Source of the DNA: an uncultured Prevotella sp.
Lineage (GTDB): Bacteria; Bacteroidota; Bacteroidia; Bacteroidales; Bacteroidaceae
Length of the DNA stretch: 34,915 nt
Reading direction: 5' to 3'
Assembly (NCBI GenBank): GCA_905233825.1
Contig: CAJOFE010000046.1
Coordinates: 9,169-44,083 of the forward strand
The notes under the pieces are model-generated. The model made no database searches. It was not told the origin of the DNA and worked only from the letters and a program-made list of their open reading frames with translations. Made by a program: the position numbers and the translations under genes. Of this stretch, positions 5,968-16,433 are shown piece by piece (position 1 is the stretch's first letter; each line of letters starts with the position of its first letter).

Positions 5968-8900
5968 ATGAAAAGAATCTTTCTGTTGATGATGCTCGGT
6001 ATGCTTATGGTGGCTGGCGTGCAGGCCAATGGCTGGGACGAGGCACAATACCGCCAGATAGAGCAGAGCATCCAGATGCCGCAGATAGCGGACATAGAAT
6101 TCCAGATTACAAAGTTTGGGGCCAGGCCCGACGCTACGGCTGCCAAGAACCAAAAGGCCATTCAGAAAGCTATCGATAAATGCTCGAAGAAGGGTGGGGG
6201 ACGTGTTGTCGTGCCAGCTAACAATAAGTTCCTCACGGGGGCCATTCAGCTGAAGAGTGGCGTAAACCTCGTCATCGAGGAGGGTGCTGTGCTGGAGTTT
6301 GTCTTCCAGCCCGAGCTCTATCCCATTGTCGAGACCTCATGGGAAGGATTGGAGTGCTTCAATCTCTCGCCCTGCATCTATGCCTTTAAAGCCTATGATG
6401 TGGCTATCACGGGCAAGGGAACTATTGACGGTGGCGGAAGCGTGGATACGTGGTGGTCGTGGGTCGGTACTGCACGATTCGGATGGCATGAAGGCATGGT
6501 AAGTCAGAAGAACGGGGCACGTGCCCGACTGCTGAAGAACGGCGAGGACGGCATTCCCATGTATCAGGAGAATGGTGAGCGTTCGCCTGAGCGTGTTTTT
6601 ACCATGAATGACGGATTGCGTCCCCAGCTGGTGAACTTCAACAAGTGCGAGCGTATTCTCATGGAGGATGTGACGCTGCTACGTTCACCTTTCTGGGTCA
6701 TCCATCCTTTGCAATCTACAGATATCACCATACGAAGGGTGAAGATGATAAACGACGGCCCCAACGGCGACGGTTGCGACCCCGAATGTTGCGACCGTGT
6801 GCTGATAGAGGACTGCTTCTTCAACACGGGCGACGACTGCATTGCCATCAAGAGCGGGCGCAACCGCGATGGTCGTGAGCGTAATATGCCCTCGAAGAAC
6901 ATTATCATCCGCAACTGCGAAATGAAGAACGGACATGGAGGCGTGGTCATAGGCAGCGAGATTTCAGGCGGCTGCCGGAATGTGTATGCCCACGATTGCG
7001 TGATGGACTCGCCTAACCTCGACCGTGTGCTGCGCATCAAGACGAACTCGTGCCGAGGCGGCATCATCGAGAACATCAACATGCGCAACATCAAGGTAGG
7101 CCAATGCAAGGAGGCCGTGGTGAAGATCAATCTCGACTACGAGCATAACGAGATATGTTGCCGAGGTTTTAATCCGACAGTCCGTAACATTAATGTGGAA
7201 AACGTGAGTTGTCAGAAGTCGAGGTACGGTGTGCTGGTCGTGGCCCTCGATACCGTTTGCAATGTCTATGACGTGAATATACGCAATTGCAAGTTCGACG
7301 GCGTGGCCCAGGGCAATAAGATTACTGGTCAGACGCGGAACATCAGCTATGACAACTACTTCGTCAATGGCTCGCTCTGTCTGACTGAGTTGCCCTACAA
7401 GCACTACTCGGAGTGGATGACCTATTCGGAGATGAAGCGCACGCCGCGTTCCTATCTCCTTGATTTCTCTTCGAAACCCAAATGGAGCTATGTGATGGGC
7501 ATCGAGCTGGAGGGCATGCTCGACACCTACCTGCGCTACGGCGGTGAGGACATCCGCAAGTATTGTCAGGAATATACCGATACGATGATTAATGCTCAGG
7601 GCGACATCCGAGGCTACAACATTTTGGACTATAACCTCGATAACATCCGTACGGGACACTTCGTTACTCGCATGTACCAGCAATGGCCCGAGCCGAAGAA
7701 TTTGTTGGCCATGCAGACCATGATGAAGCAGCTGCAGGATCAGCCGCGAACCATTGCCGACAAGGTGTATTGGCACAAGGCCATCTATGCCTATCAGGTG
7801 TGGCTCGACGGCATCTTCATGGGACTGCCTTTCCGTTGCCTGACGGCTCCCATTACCGAGAAGGCGGGCTTAAGAAATCGCAAGCCTCTTGAAGCAGACA
7901 TCAGAATCAAGAATATCTACGATGATGCCGTCAATCAGTTGAAGATTACCTACGAGCGGACGCTCGACCCGAAGACCGGACTGAACCGTCATGCATACGA
8001 CGAAACTCGCCAAGCCTTCTGGGCCGACAAGGAGACGGGACTTTCGCAGCATTGCTGGGGACGTGCTCAGGGGTGGTACACGATGGCACTCATCGAAGTG
8101 CTCGATGCCCTGCCCGAGGACTATGCCCGTCGAAGTGAGGTCATCGATTTGTTGGTAAAGGACTTCGAAGCCATTCTCAATTGGCAGGACAAGCAAAGCG
8201 GCGTGTGGTATCAGGTGATGGACTGTCCCGGACGTGACGGTAACTATCTTGAAGCTACCTGTTCAGCCATGTTTACCTATGCTTTGCTGAAAGCCTACCG
8301 CAAGGGCTATGTCGGCAAGAAATATGCTGACGCAGGCATCAAGGCCTACAAGGGTATCATCAACAACTTCATCCGCGTGAATGCCGACAAGACTATCTCG
8401 CTGACCAATTGCTGCTCTGTGGCTGGTCTCGGCCCTGCCGCTACCGACGAGGTGATGGCCGCCATGAAGAAGGTGAATCCCAAGGGTAGCGTGAAGGAGA
8501 ACAGGAAGCGCGACGGCGGCTACGACTATTATCTGAGCGAGCCCATCCGCGACAACGATGCCAAAGGTCTTGGTCCGTTCATCTGGGCCTCGTTGGAGAT
8601 GGAGATGCTGGGCTACGACACTTCCACCACGATGGCAGCCATCGACCGCCAGGCCGTCGTCACCCGTAACAATTCGCTCATTACCGAGGCCGACCCCTTG
8701 GCTTCGTTGACGGTAGGTAACGGCCATTTTGCCACGACGGTTGATGTGACAGGCTTGCAGTCGTTCCCTTTTGAATACGGGGCAGGTGTGCCCCTGACAG
8801 CCATGTCCGACTGGGGCTGGCATAAGTTCGAAAACACCAATGGTCTGACTCCTGCCGAAAGTGAGAAGTCTTTCGATTTCGGTCATGGCCACCCTGAAGT

Positions 8901-10830
8901 GTATGCAGTAGAGTACAAAAAGGATGATGAAGGACGTCACAAGCAGGCTACTGAGTATTTCCGCATAAATCCCCACCGTCTGAATCTGGGCGTCATAGGG
9001 CTGGAAATGTTGACCTGCGAGCCTTCTCCTATTAGTGTCCATCCAAATGATCTCTGCCATCCTGTTAGCCTTGCAAACATTACGAATATTCATCAGGAGC
9101 AGAAGCTATATGATGGTGTCATAGAGTCATCATTTGACTGGAGCGAGTGGGATCATGCAGATGTTATTACAGCTTGTATGCCAGACCGCGATGCTACAAT
9201 CTATCGCATCAGTTCAAAAAGTCTTGAATGTGGCCATTTAAAGGTCGGCATCCGTTTCCCTTATCCTACTGGCAAGCATGCCGACGATGCCGCCGACTGG
9301 ACGAAGCCTGAGCGGCACACCTCTCGCATCGTTAATAGTGGTGTCAATTATGCTGTTATTGAACATTCATTAGACAGCACACAATACTATCTCCTGCTTC
9401 GATGGCAGGGTAAAGCCATACTCAAGGAGATTGAACCCCACCACTTTGAACTTTCTGCCCATGCCGATTTGCTTGAGTTTGAGGCTGAGTATAGTCAAAC
9501 GCCGATTCCAAGGGGCGAAGCTTTAGTCTTCGAACAGGAGCTGAAAGCAGTCATCAAGGCATGGAACCGATGGTGGCAGGAAGGGGCTATCGTCGATTTC
9601 AGCCAATGTACTGACCCACGGGCGAAGGAACTGGAGCGTCGTGTGGTACTTTCCCAATATCTTACTCAAATCAACTGTGCCAACGCCTTGCCGCCGCAGG
9701 AAACAGGACTGACTTATAACTCGTGGTTCGGTCGTCCGCACTTGGAGATGGCGTGGTGGCACTTGGTCGATTTTTCCCTTTGGAACCGTCCTAAGACTAT
9801 AGCTCAGATACTCGACTGGTATAATGACGTCGCCTACCCCGAGGCCCGAAAGATTGCTGAGCGTCAGGGCTTCAAGGGCGTTCGCTGGATGAAGATGACC
9901 GACCCCTGGGCTGGTGAGGCTCCGTCGAATACAGGATCGTTCCTCATCTGGCAGCAGCCACATTATATATACATGGCTGAAGAGCTGTATCGTGCCAACC
10001 CTACAGCTGAGACCTTGAAAAAGTATGGCGAGCAGGTGGAAGCCACAGCCGAGTTTATGGCCGACTTTGTGAGCTACGACGCCAAAAGCAAGAGCTACTT
10101 CTTCCATGGTGCTACCTCCATGCAGGAGTCTTTGTCGAAGGACTTCTCGTTCAACCATCCTTTTGAGCTGGCCTATTGGGGCTACGGCTTGAGCGTGGCC
10201 AATATCTGGCGTGAGCGTCAGGGCTTATCCCGCCATCAGCTGTGGGACGAGATTGTTGCCAGTCTTTCTCCTCTTCCCCAGGACAACGAGGGCATCTACA
10301 AAGCAGGTGTTCCTCTTGACAAGACCGATAGCTTGGAGCGTTTCGACCCCTTCGACGCAGTAGCCTCTGGTGCCAAGCCGGCTATCAGTATTGAGACCTT
10401 CGATGAGAAATGCCGTAGCGATCATCCTGCCGTCTTGGGCGTTTTCGGTATGCTGCCCCGCTTCTCCGCAAACTACGATTCTGACGCAGCCCGCAAGACC
10501 CTCGACTGGGTGATGCACAACTGGAACTGGGCCACCACCTGGGGGTGGGACTACGGCATGATAGCGATGGCTGCTGCCCGTCTCGGCGATACGAAGACAG
10601 CCCTTGATGCCCTGCTCATCGACACGCAGAAGAATACCTACCTGAAGAACGGACATAACTTCCAGACCTCCGACCGCCTGCGCATCTACCTGCCGGGCAA
10701 TGGTGCCCTGCTGACTGCGGTAGCCATGATGTGTGCCGGTTGGGACGGCTGTAAGAATCCCCATAATCCAGGCTTCCCCGATGACGGCACATGGAACGTG
10801 CGTTGGGAGGGCCTGCAACGTATGCAATAA
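5968..10830 (+). CDS. Trimodular pectinase: GH28 + GH105 + C-terminal six-hairpin-glycosidase-like module
   Basis: 1620 aa, secreted (signal peptide to about residue 20). Residues about 40-440 are a GH28 right-handed beta-helix with the family signatures NGDG (N266-D268), TGDDC (D289, D290), GHGG (H323) and RIKT (R356-K358), so it should cut polygalacturonan or rhamnogalacturonan backbones. Residues about 495-880 are GH105-like (unsaturated rhamnogalacturonyl/galacturonyl hydrolase, WGRAQGW at 697), which removes the unsaturated end sugar left by lyases. Residues about 890-1600 (SLTVGNGHFATTVDVTGLQ, MSDWGWHKF, WFGRPHLEMAWWH) look like an (alpha/alpha)6 glycosidase of uncertain family. It is first in an operon with PL1 and CE8 genes, spaced 21 and 25 bases. 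Part of the third module (about 8880-9560) is more AT-rich than the rest. The GH28 call is sure, GH105 good, the third uncertain. Confidence 0.85.
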   Translation: MKRIFLLMMLGMLMVAGVQANGWDEAQYRQIEQSIQMPQIADIEFQITKFGARPDATAAKNQKAIQKAIDKCSKKGGGRVVVPANNKFLTGAIQLKSGVNLVIEEGAVLEFVFQPELYPIVETSWEGLECFNLSPCIYAFKAYDVAITGKGTIDGGGSVDTWWSWVGTARFGWHEGMVSQKNGARARLLKNGEDGIPMYQENGERSPERVFTMNDGLRPQLVNFNKCERILMEDVTLLRSPFWVIHPLQSTDITIRRVKMINDGPNGDGCDPECCDRVLIEDCFFNTGDDCIAIKSGRNRDGRERNMPSKNIIIRNCEMKNGHGGVVIGSEISGGCRNVYAHDCVMDSPNLDRVLRIKTNSCRGGIIENINMRNIKVGQCKEAVVKINLDYEHNEICCRGFNPTVRNINVENVSCQKSRYGVLVVALDTVCNVYDVNIRNCKFDGVAQGNKITGQTRNISYDNYFVNGSLCLTELPYKHYSEWMTYSEMKRTPRSYLLDFSSKPKWSYVMGIELEGMLDTYLRYGGEDIRKYCQEYTDTMINAQGDIRGYNILDYNLDNIRTGHFVTRMYQQWPEPKNLLAMQTMMKQLQDQPRTIADKVYWHKAIYAYQVWLDGIFMGLPFRCLTAPITEKAGLRNRKPLEADIRIKNIYDDAVNQLKITYERTLDPKTGLNRHAYDETRQAFWADKETGLSQHCWGRAQGWYTMALIEVLDALPEDYARRSEVIDLLVKDFEAILNWQDKQSGVWYQVMDCPGRDGNYLEATCSAMFTYALLKAYRKGYVGKKYADAGIKAYKGIINNFIRVNADKTISLTNCCSVAGLGPAATDEVMAAMKKVNPKGSVKENRKRDGGYDYYLSEPIRDNDAKGLGPFIWASLEMEMLGYDTSTTMAAIDRQAVVTRNNSLITEADPLASLTVGNGHFATTVDVTGLQSFPFEYGAGVPLTAMSDWGWHKFENTNGLTPAESEKSFDFGHGHPEVYAVEYKKDDEGRHKQATEYFRINPHRLNLGVIGLEMLTCEPSPISVHPNDLCHPVSLANITNIHQEQKLYDGVIESSFDWSEWDHADVITACMPDRDATIYRISSKSLECGHLKVGIRFPYPTGKHADDAADWTKPERHTSRIVNSGVNYAVIEHSLDSTQYYLLLRWQGKAILKEIEPHHFELSAHADLLEFEAEYSQTPIPRGEALVFEQELKAVIKAWNRWWQEGAIVDFSQCTDPRAKELERRVVLSQYLTQINCANALPPQETGLTYNSWFGRPHLEMAWWHLVDFSLWNRPKTIAQILDWYNDVAYPEARKIAERQGFKGVRWMKMTDPWAGEAPSNTGSFLIWQQPHYIYMAEELYRANPTAETLKKYGEQVEATAEFMADFVSYDAKSKSYFFHGATSMQESLSKDFSFNHPFELAYWGYGLSVANIWRERQGLSRHQLWDEIVASLSPLPQDNEGIYKAGVPLDKTDSLERFDPFDAVASGAKPAISIETFDEKCRSDHPAVLGVFGMLPRFSANYDSDAARKTLDWVMHNWNWATTWGWDYGMIAMAAARLGDTKTALDALLIDTQKNTYLKNGHNFQTSDRLRIYLPGNGALLTAVAMMCAGWDGCKNPHNPGFPDDGTWNVRWEGLQRMQ

Positions 10831-10851
10831 CCATAATTAACAACAAACAAT

Positions 10852-12588
10852 ATGAAACGTATTCTATTAAGTTTAGCATTTCTTGTTTCGCATTTAGCAA
10901 TTAGCAGCATAGCTGCACAAGTTCCCGCTTTCCCCGGGGCTGAAGGCCACGGACGCTACGTCACAGGCGGACGAGGTGGCGAAGTCTATCATGTGACCAA
11001 CCTGAACGACAGCGGAACGGGCTCATTTCGTGATGCCGTAAGTAAGTCTAATCGCATCGTGGTGTTTGATGTGGCTGGCGTGATAGCTTTGAAATCCGAC
11101 GTGACTATCAAGGAAAATATCACCATTGCCGGACAGACGGCTCCTTATCCTGGCATCACCCTTCGTTACCGGACCTTGCGGCCAGGAGCCAACAACATCA
11201 TCCGTTTCATCCGAATCCGCCGAGGGCAGGAAAAGGATGTCAATGATGGAGCTGATGCCCTTTGGCAGAGGCAGAAGACGGGAATGATTCTCGACCATTG
11301 CTCTTTCTCATGGAGTATTGACGAAGTGGCTTCCTTCTACGACAACAATAACTTCACCATGCAATGGTGTACGCTCGGAGAAAGCCTGAACAATGCCGGA
11401 CACGGGAAAGGTGCCCATGGCTATGGCGGCATCTGGGGCGGCAAGCTTGCCTCGTTCCATCACAACCTGATTTGCCATGTAAACAACCGGTCACCCCGCT
11501 TCAATGGTGCCCGTTACAACTGGGGCGGCTATACTAATAATATGCTGTACGATGAGTATAAATGGGCGAATACCGTTCAGGCAGAGAATGTTGATTTCCG
11601 CAACTGCGTGGTTTATAACTGCGGAAACGGCTGTTACGGCGGCCCTGGCGGTGGCTATATTAATATTGTGAATAATTACTACAAGACAGGCCCCTCGGCT
11701 TCGACGAGCCGTGTCACCACGGTTTCCATCGCCAATAAGACCAGTTCCAAGGATAACAAGGAGTATTGGGACATGACGAGCCGCTACTATATCAGGGGCA
11801 ACCAGGTCAATGATACGGAAAACAAGGACTGGTCGGGCATCTCCTATGATACCGGCGTGCAGACCATCAACGGCGAGCGTTACACCCTCGACTCCCTGCA
11901 TTGCTATGGCGATACCGTGGCTTATGTAAAGAACTCCAAGGGTGTGGATTGCGTGAAGATTAAGCTTGATGGTCCTACCGCTACCGGAGAAGTAACCACT
12001 CATACGGCCAAGATGGCTTACGATAAGGTGTTGGGCTATTCGGGTGCCTCTCTCTTCCCTGACGAGGTGGATACACGTTATTTCCAAGAAGCAAAAAGCG
12101 GTACGGCAACCTATACCGGCTCTGTCACCAAGACCAAAGGACGTATCGACCTTGTATCAGATGTCAATGGCTACACAGAGGCTAACTTCCCCACCAGCAA
12201 GCGCGAGGCCGACTTCGATACCGATGGCGACGGTATTCCCGACGAGTGGGAGACGGCCAACGGCTTGAATCCTAATGACAAGAACGATGCTGCCCTCTTC
12301 ACGCTCGACGTCGAGAAGAAGTGGTACAGCAATTTGGAGGTCTATCTCAGTTCGCTGGTCGAGGACATCATGAAGGCTGGCAATAGCGATGCGCAGTCGG
12401 CTGTCGATGAGTACTATCCTGCCTGGACGGTTCCTGCTTCCGTCTCTTCGCCGCGTGCTGCCACGAGTAGCGTCAGTTTTTTTAATCTTCAGGGCCAGCG
12501 CATTAGCCGTCCGCAACGGGGTGCATGCATCGAGGTGACTACTTTGGCCGACGGCTCCCGTCGTTGTCGTACCATCATCAGCAAATAA
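10852..12588 (+). CDS. Secreted pectate lyase (PL1-like) with C-terminal sorting-type domain
   Basis: 578 aa, signal peptide to about residue 22 (ends AISSIAAQ). The N terminus, VPAFPGAEGHGRYVTGGRGG followed by VYHVTNLNDSGTGSFRDAV, is the hallmark of the Bacteroidetes PL1 pectate lyase group. The beta-helix contains IILDHCSFSWS-type turns (MILDHCSFSWSIDE), NNRSPRFNGAR and ITIAGQTAPYPGITL. Near the C terminus a DTDGDGIPDEWE calcium-binding-type repeat is followed by FFNLQGQRISRPQRG, a degenerate form of the C-terminal sorting domain seen in the next gene. It cleaves de-esterified homogalacturonan by beta-elimination, giving the unsaturated products the upstream GH105 module would process. Confidence 0.88.
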   Translation: MKRILLSLAFLVSHLAISSIAAQVPAFPGAEGHGRYVTGGRGGEVYHVTNLNDSGTGSFRDAVSKSNRIVVFDVAGVIALKSDVTIKENITIAGQTAPYPGITLRYRTLRPGANNIIRFIRIRRGQEKDVNDGADALWQRQKTGMILDHCSFSWSIDEVASFYDNNNFTMQWCTLGESLNNAGHGKGAHGYGGIWGGKLASFHHNLICHVNNRSPRFNGARYNWGGYTNNMLYDEYKWANTVQAENVDFRNCVVYNCGNGCYGGPGGGYINIVNNYYKTGPSASTSRVTTVSIANKTSSKDNKEYWDMTSRYYIRGNQVNDTENKDWSGISYDTGVQTINGERYTLDSLHCYGDTVAYVKNSKGVDCVKIKLDGPTATGEVTTHTAKMAYDKVLGYSGASLFPDEVDTRYFQEAKSGTATYTGSVTKTKGRIDLVSDVNGYTEANFPTSKREADFDTDGDGIPDEWETANGLNPNDKNDAALFTLDVEKKWYSNLEVYLSSLVEDIMKAGNSDAQSAVDEYYPAWTVPASVSSPRAATSSVSFFNLQGQRISRPQRGACIEVTTLADGSRRCRTIISK

Positions 12589-12613
12589 TTATTGAACTTA
12601 AATATCAACTATT

Positions 12614-15600
12614 ATGAACAAATCTCTACGTTTTTCCCTGCTGGGCTTACTTCTTTTGCTCTGCGGGATGACGTATGCCGACGGAGGCTTTAAGGACTTC
12701 GCCGTCATCGTCAACAATCAGGAAGGCACTCTGCTCACCGCCGATGAGCAGGTGCAAGGAACAGAAGTTAATTTCGGAGTGGCCGTGGCCGACGATGGCA
12801 CGGTGAGCCGCGTAGCTGTTGACGATGCCTCTAGCGTGGCCACCGTCAGCGGCAAGTTCCACAGCGAGCATGGCTGCACTAATCTCAAGGTGGTGGTTCC
12901 TGTACCCGGCGCCGTGAAGATTCTTGTTGGCCAATGTACCTATAGCGGCAAGGACATTATCGTGTCCAATAGCAACGGCGAGACTGTTGCCACAGCTACT
13001 CCTGCCCAAGCCTGCTGGAAGAACGACCGCTCGAACGTGACGGAACTGACCTACAACGGTCCCGCTACTACGCTCACTATCACCGGTCCTGACTACTGTC
13101 CTTACGTGGCTTTGCAGAAAATTGCCGACCCCATCCCCGACATCACGGCTACGTGGGACTACGGTAATGAAAATGTGATGGCCGAGACGATGGCCCTCTC
13201 AGGCTCTACTGAGGCAGGTACTGTCAAGGCTGTTGAGGACAACGGCATTCTGATGACCGTCGAGGCCAACGGCGCTTCCTTCCGCAACAACGGCAACAAC
13301 ATCCAGGTGCGCAAGGGTGCCGTGTTCAAGATTCCCGTGAAGAATGCAGGCGACATTGTTACCGTGAAGGGCTATCCTGGCTATTCTTACTACACCATCG
13401 GTAGCAATGCTACTGAGATTACCAACACGCAGGATAACCCCTTTACCGAGTATAAGGCTTCGGCTGTCGATGCTCAGGAGGGCTTTGTGGCTGTCACCTC
13501 TACCAATGATAATAACTACTTCCTCTCACTCTCCGTAGTGCAGAAGGCTCCAAAGGAGAAAGTGACGCTTACCGACGAGTCCGCCGTGGCTACCTTCCCC
13601 TTCAACCTCGGTACCGAAGACCAGAAGGCCGACTTCGGAGCTGCTGCCGATTATTTCATCACCAGCAAGGTGACATGGGGCAGCAACCTCAAGATCAAGG
13701 GTCTCGACAGCAAAGGCAATGGCCAGACGCAGTTCGAGCCACTCAGCCAGCAGAATGAGAGCGAAGGCGGTACGGCTGCCGACGAGAGCAACGCCATCCG
13801 CTTCATCATACAGCCGGGCTTCGGTTTCACCTTCACTCCCACGAAGGTCTCGTTGAAGACCACCCGCTACGGTACCGACAACGGTCTGCTTGACTTCTCG
13901 TGGCAGAATCCCGACAAGACCACCGTCTTGCTGGCTATGGGTGTGAAGCCCAACCGCGAGAACGAGAGCAATCCCATTTCCGAGCTGTCCTACGACATCG
14001 AGGGAGCCGCTCTTGGCGAGGGCACCTGCGGCCTGCTCATCAACCTCTACCACCTGCAGAGTGGCAAGCAGATAGGCTTCTCTGACATCGTCATCGAGGG
14101 CGTTCTCAATGGTACGGAGAAGGATGTGCCCGTGCTGGCCACGCTGACCATCAACGGCCAGGAATATACCGCCGCCGAGGTGTTCGACGATGCCTACGAG
14201 GCCGACTTCGAGATCTCAAAGACCCAGCCTATGGTAAGTGCCGAGAATCCTATTACGGCTACGGCTCTGACTGGCGAGCTGGGCACGATTACCTACGACG
14301 GCGATGAAACCCATTGTACCGTTACTATTCCGCTGAAGGGCGACGATGCCTCTGTAGATTACGTGCTCAACGTGGTGCAGAAGCCCGACTTCACCCTCTA
14401 CTACATCAGTCCCGAGGACGGTTCTACCGTACTTTGCACCCAGCAGGTGGAGAAAGACAGTCCTATAGGCCGCTTCCAGGGCGACGCTATGTCGAACTAC
14501 GAAATTCCCGAGGGCTACGCCATGCGCGGCTGGTTCGTGCGTAGCAACGGTGGCCGCAAATATACCGTTGACGACATCGTGACCAGCGACCTCTACCTCT
14601 ATGGCTACTGTACCGAGATTGAAACCGCCAGCACCCATAAGAAGTACGTCTTCGACCTGACCTCTGAGACCTTCTATGCTGAAGACCACGAGGCCTTCAA
14701 TCCGCAGGGCGAAGGCTTCTACTATCACGACGGCCAGCATGGCTGGGCATTCAAGGCGGGTAACAAGATCGACCTGCTGGTAGGCCCGAAGGCTACCGTC
14801 TCCGTCACCCTCTGCCGCTATGGAAATGCCGACGACATCGTCATTACCGATGCCAATGGCGCCGAGCTGGGCACCATTCCCGGCATGAACAAGGACAATA
14901 CCGACGGCGAGGTCGTGGCCTTTAACTACGAGGGCACGGGCGGCACCATCACCCTCAACCTGAACACCACGGGCGAAATGTACCTCCACGGCGTGAAGAT
15001 CGTGAATACTGCCGAGGTGAACTACGACCAGCAGGACAACTGGTATCTCGTGAAGGCCGGCGATGCAGGCAGCTTCATCGACGTGCTGGAAGTGGTGAAC
15101 GGTCGCAACGCCTCGAAGGATGCCGAGCGAGCCATCATCTTCCTGCCCAACGGCACCTACGACCTGCGCCAGGCTGTGAAGACCACCATCAGCGGCCACA
15201 ACATCTCCATCGTCGGACAGTCGATGGACGGCACCATCATCATGACCAAGCCCGACAAGAGCGTCGAGGGACTGGGCAAGGCCGATATGTTCCAGAACAG
15301 CGGCTCGAACCTCTATCTGCAAGACCTCACGCTCAAGAACGCCCTCGACTACTACGGAGCCATCGGTGGCGGAATGTCGGCAGGACGTGCTGCCGTCTTG
15401 CAGGATGCAGGCACACGCACCATCGGTAAGAACGTGCGCATGCTCTCCTATCAGGACACCTACTACAGCTCGAACAACCATCAGCAGGCCTACTGGGAAG
15501 ACTGCGACATCCACGGAACCGTAGATTTCATCTGTGGCGGCGGCGACATCCGCTTCCAGAATACCACCCTCTCCCTTGAGCCTCGCGCACTCGACGGCAA

Positions 15601-16360
15601 GGGCAGCCGCACCATCACGGCTCCTACCACCAGCACCCAGTTCGGCTATGTCTTCGACGGCTGTAAGGTCGTAGATCTGGCCGAGGGCAAGGGCAACTGG
15701 AACTTCGGACGTACCTGGCAGCACGAGCCTATCTGCGTCTTCCTCAACACGACGCTCGACGCCTATGCCCAGAAGACCATCATCAGCTCCCGCTGGATTG
15801 AGAAGGGCATGAACAACACCGACCCGAAGCTCTTTGGTGAGTATGCCACGAAGGACGAGGCAGGCAAGGACATCACCCCCGCCTCGAACATCATCAAGTC
15901 GCATGGCGGCAACTTCCAGACCATCCTCACAGCCGATCAGGCAGCCGGCTTTGCCTACGACAAGATGTTCACCGACTGGACCCCTGCTGAGATGTCCGCC
16001 CAGAAAGAGGCTCCCAACGACGCAAAGTACGATAATGGAACCGTCACATGGACAAGGCACAGGAATGGCGTCATCTATTTCGCCATCTTCAAGAATGGAG
16101 AGTTGGCCGGTATCGTCAACGGAGATACCTTCAACATCACCATCGACCCTGCCAAGGATGCGCTGACCATTCGTTCTGCCAACGCGATGGGCGGTTTCGG
16201 CCCCGAGGCTCCCGTGCTCGGAACAGCCGCCAGCATCAACACGCTTCCCCAGCAGCCAGAGCAGGAGCCCCTGTCCATCTACAACCTGCAGGGCCAGCGC
16301 GTCAACCGCGCCACTCATGGCCTTTACATCATCAATGGTAAAAAGGTCGTGATTAAGTGA
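12614..16360 (+). CDS. Large secreted pectin methylesterase (CE8) with N-terminal beta-sandwich modules
   Basis: 1248 aa, signal peptide to about residue 23 (LLLLCGMTYA). About 800 residues of beta-rich, Gly/Thr/Val-rich repeats, probably carbohydrate-binding or spacer modules, precede the catalytic domain (about 815-1130). CE8 residues are visible: QDTYY (Q947, D948), VDFICGGGD (D971) and FGRTW (R1033). The enzyme removes methyl esters from pectin so that lyases and GH28 can act. The C terminus IYNLQGQRVNRATHGLYIIN then GKKVVIK is a typical Prevotella secretion/sorting tail, so the following TGA (16358-16360) is a genuine stop, which matters for the recoding question at the left end. Last gene of the pectin operon. 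Confidence 0.88.
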   Translation: MNKSLRFSLLGLLLLLCGMTYADGGFKDFAVIVNNQEGTLLTADEQVQGTEVNFGVAVADDGTVSRVAVDDASSVATVSGKFHSEHGCTNLKVVVPVPGAVKILVGQCTYSGKDIIVSNSNGETVATATPAQACWKNDRSNVTELTYNGPATTLTITGPDYCPYVALQKIADPIPDITATWDYGNENVMAETMALSGSTEAGTVKAVEDNGILMTVEANGASFRNNGNNIQVRKGAVFKIPVKNAGDIVTVKGYPGYSYYTIGSNATEITNTQDNPFTEYKASAVDAQEGFVAVTSTNDNNYFLSLSVVQKAPKEKVTLTDESAVATFPFNLGTEDQKADFGAAADYFITSKVTWGSNLKIKGLDSKGNGQTQFEPLSQQNESEGGTAADESNAIRFIIQPGFGFTFTPTKVSLKTTRYGTDNGLLDFSWQNPDKTTVLLAMGVKPNRENESNPISELSYDIEGAALGEGTCGLLINLYHLQSGKQIGFSDIVIEGVLNGTEKDVPVLATLTINGQEYTAAEVFDDAYEADFEISKTQPMVSAENPITATALTGELGTITYDGDETHCTVTIPLKGDDASVDYVLNVVQKPDFTLYYISPEDGSTVLCTQQVEKDSPIGRFQGDAMSNYEIPEGYAMRGWFVRSNGGRKYTVDDIVTSDLYLYGYCTEIETASTHKKYVFDLTSETFYAEDHEAFNPQGEGFYYHDGQHGWAFKAGNKIDLLVGPKATVSVTLCRYGNADDIVITDANGAELGTIPGMNKDNTDGEVVAFNYEGTGGTITLNLNTTGEMYLHGVKIVNTAEVNYDQQDNWYLVKAGDAGSFIDVLEVVNGRNASKDAERAIIFLPNGTYDLRQAVKTTISGHNISIVGQSMDGTIIMTKPDKSVEGLGKADMFQNSGSNLYLQDLTLKNALDYYGAIGGGMSAGRAAVLQDAGTRTIGKNVRMLSYQDTYYSSNNHQQAYWEDCDIHGTVDFICGGGDIRFQNTTLSLEPRALDGKGSRTITAPTTSTQFGYVFDGCKVVDLAEGKGNWNFGRTWQHEPICVFLNTTLDAYAQKTIISSRWIEKGMNNTDPKLFGEYATKDEAGKDITPASNIIKSHGGNFQTILTADQAAGFAYDKMFTDWTPAEMSAQKEAPNDAKYDNGTVTWTRHRNGVIYFAIFKNGELAGIVNGDTFNITIDPAKDALTIRSANAMGGFGPEAPVLGTAASINTLPQQPEQEPLSIYNLQGQRVNRATHGLYIINGKKVVIK

Positions 16361-16361
16361 A

Positions 16362-16433
16362 TGGGAAGGGAACTCGTTCCCTTTCCTGAACGATAACGAG
16401 CTCGAACGACAGTTCAAGATGCTGGTGAAGTAA
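16362..16433 (+). pseudogene. Short C-terminal remnant of an unknown gene
   Basis: Immediately after the CE8 stop, the +1 frame reads WEGNSFPFLNDNELERQFK followed by MLVK and TAA. It has no start codon but looks like the natural C terminus of a protein rather than random sequence. I do not recognise the parent. Confidence 0.3.
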
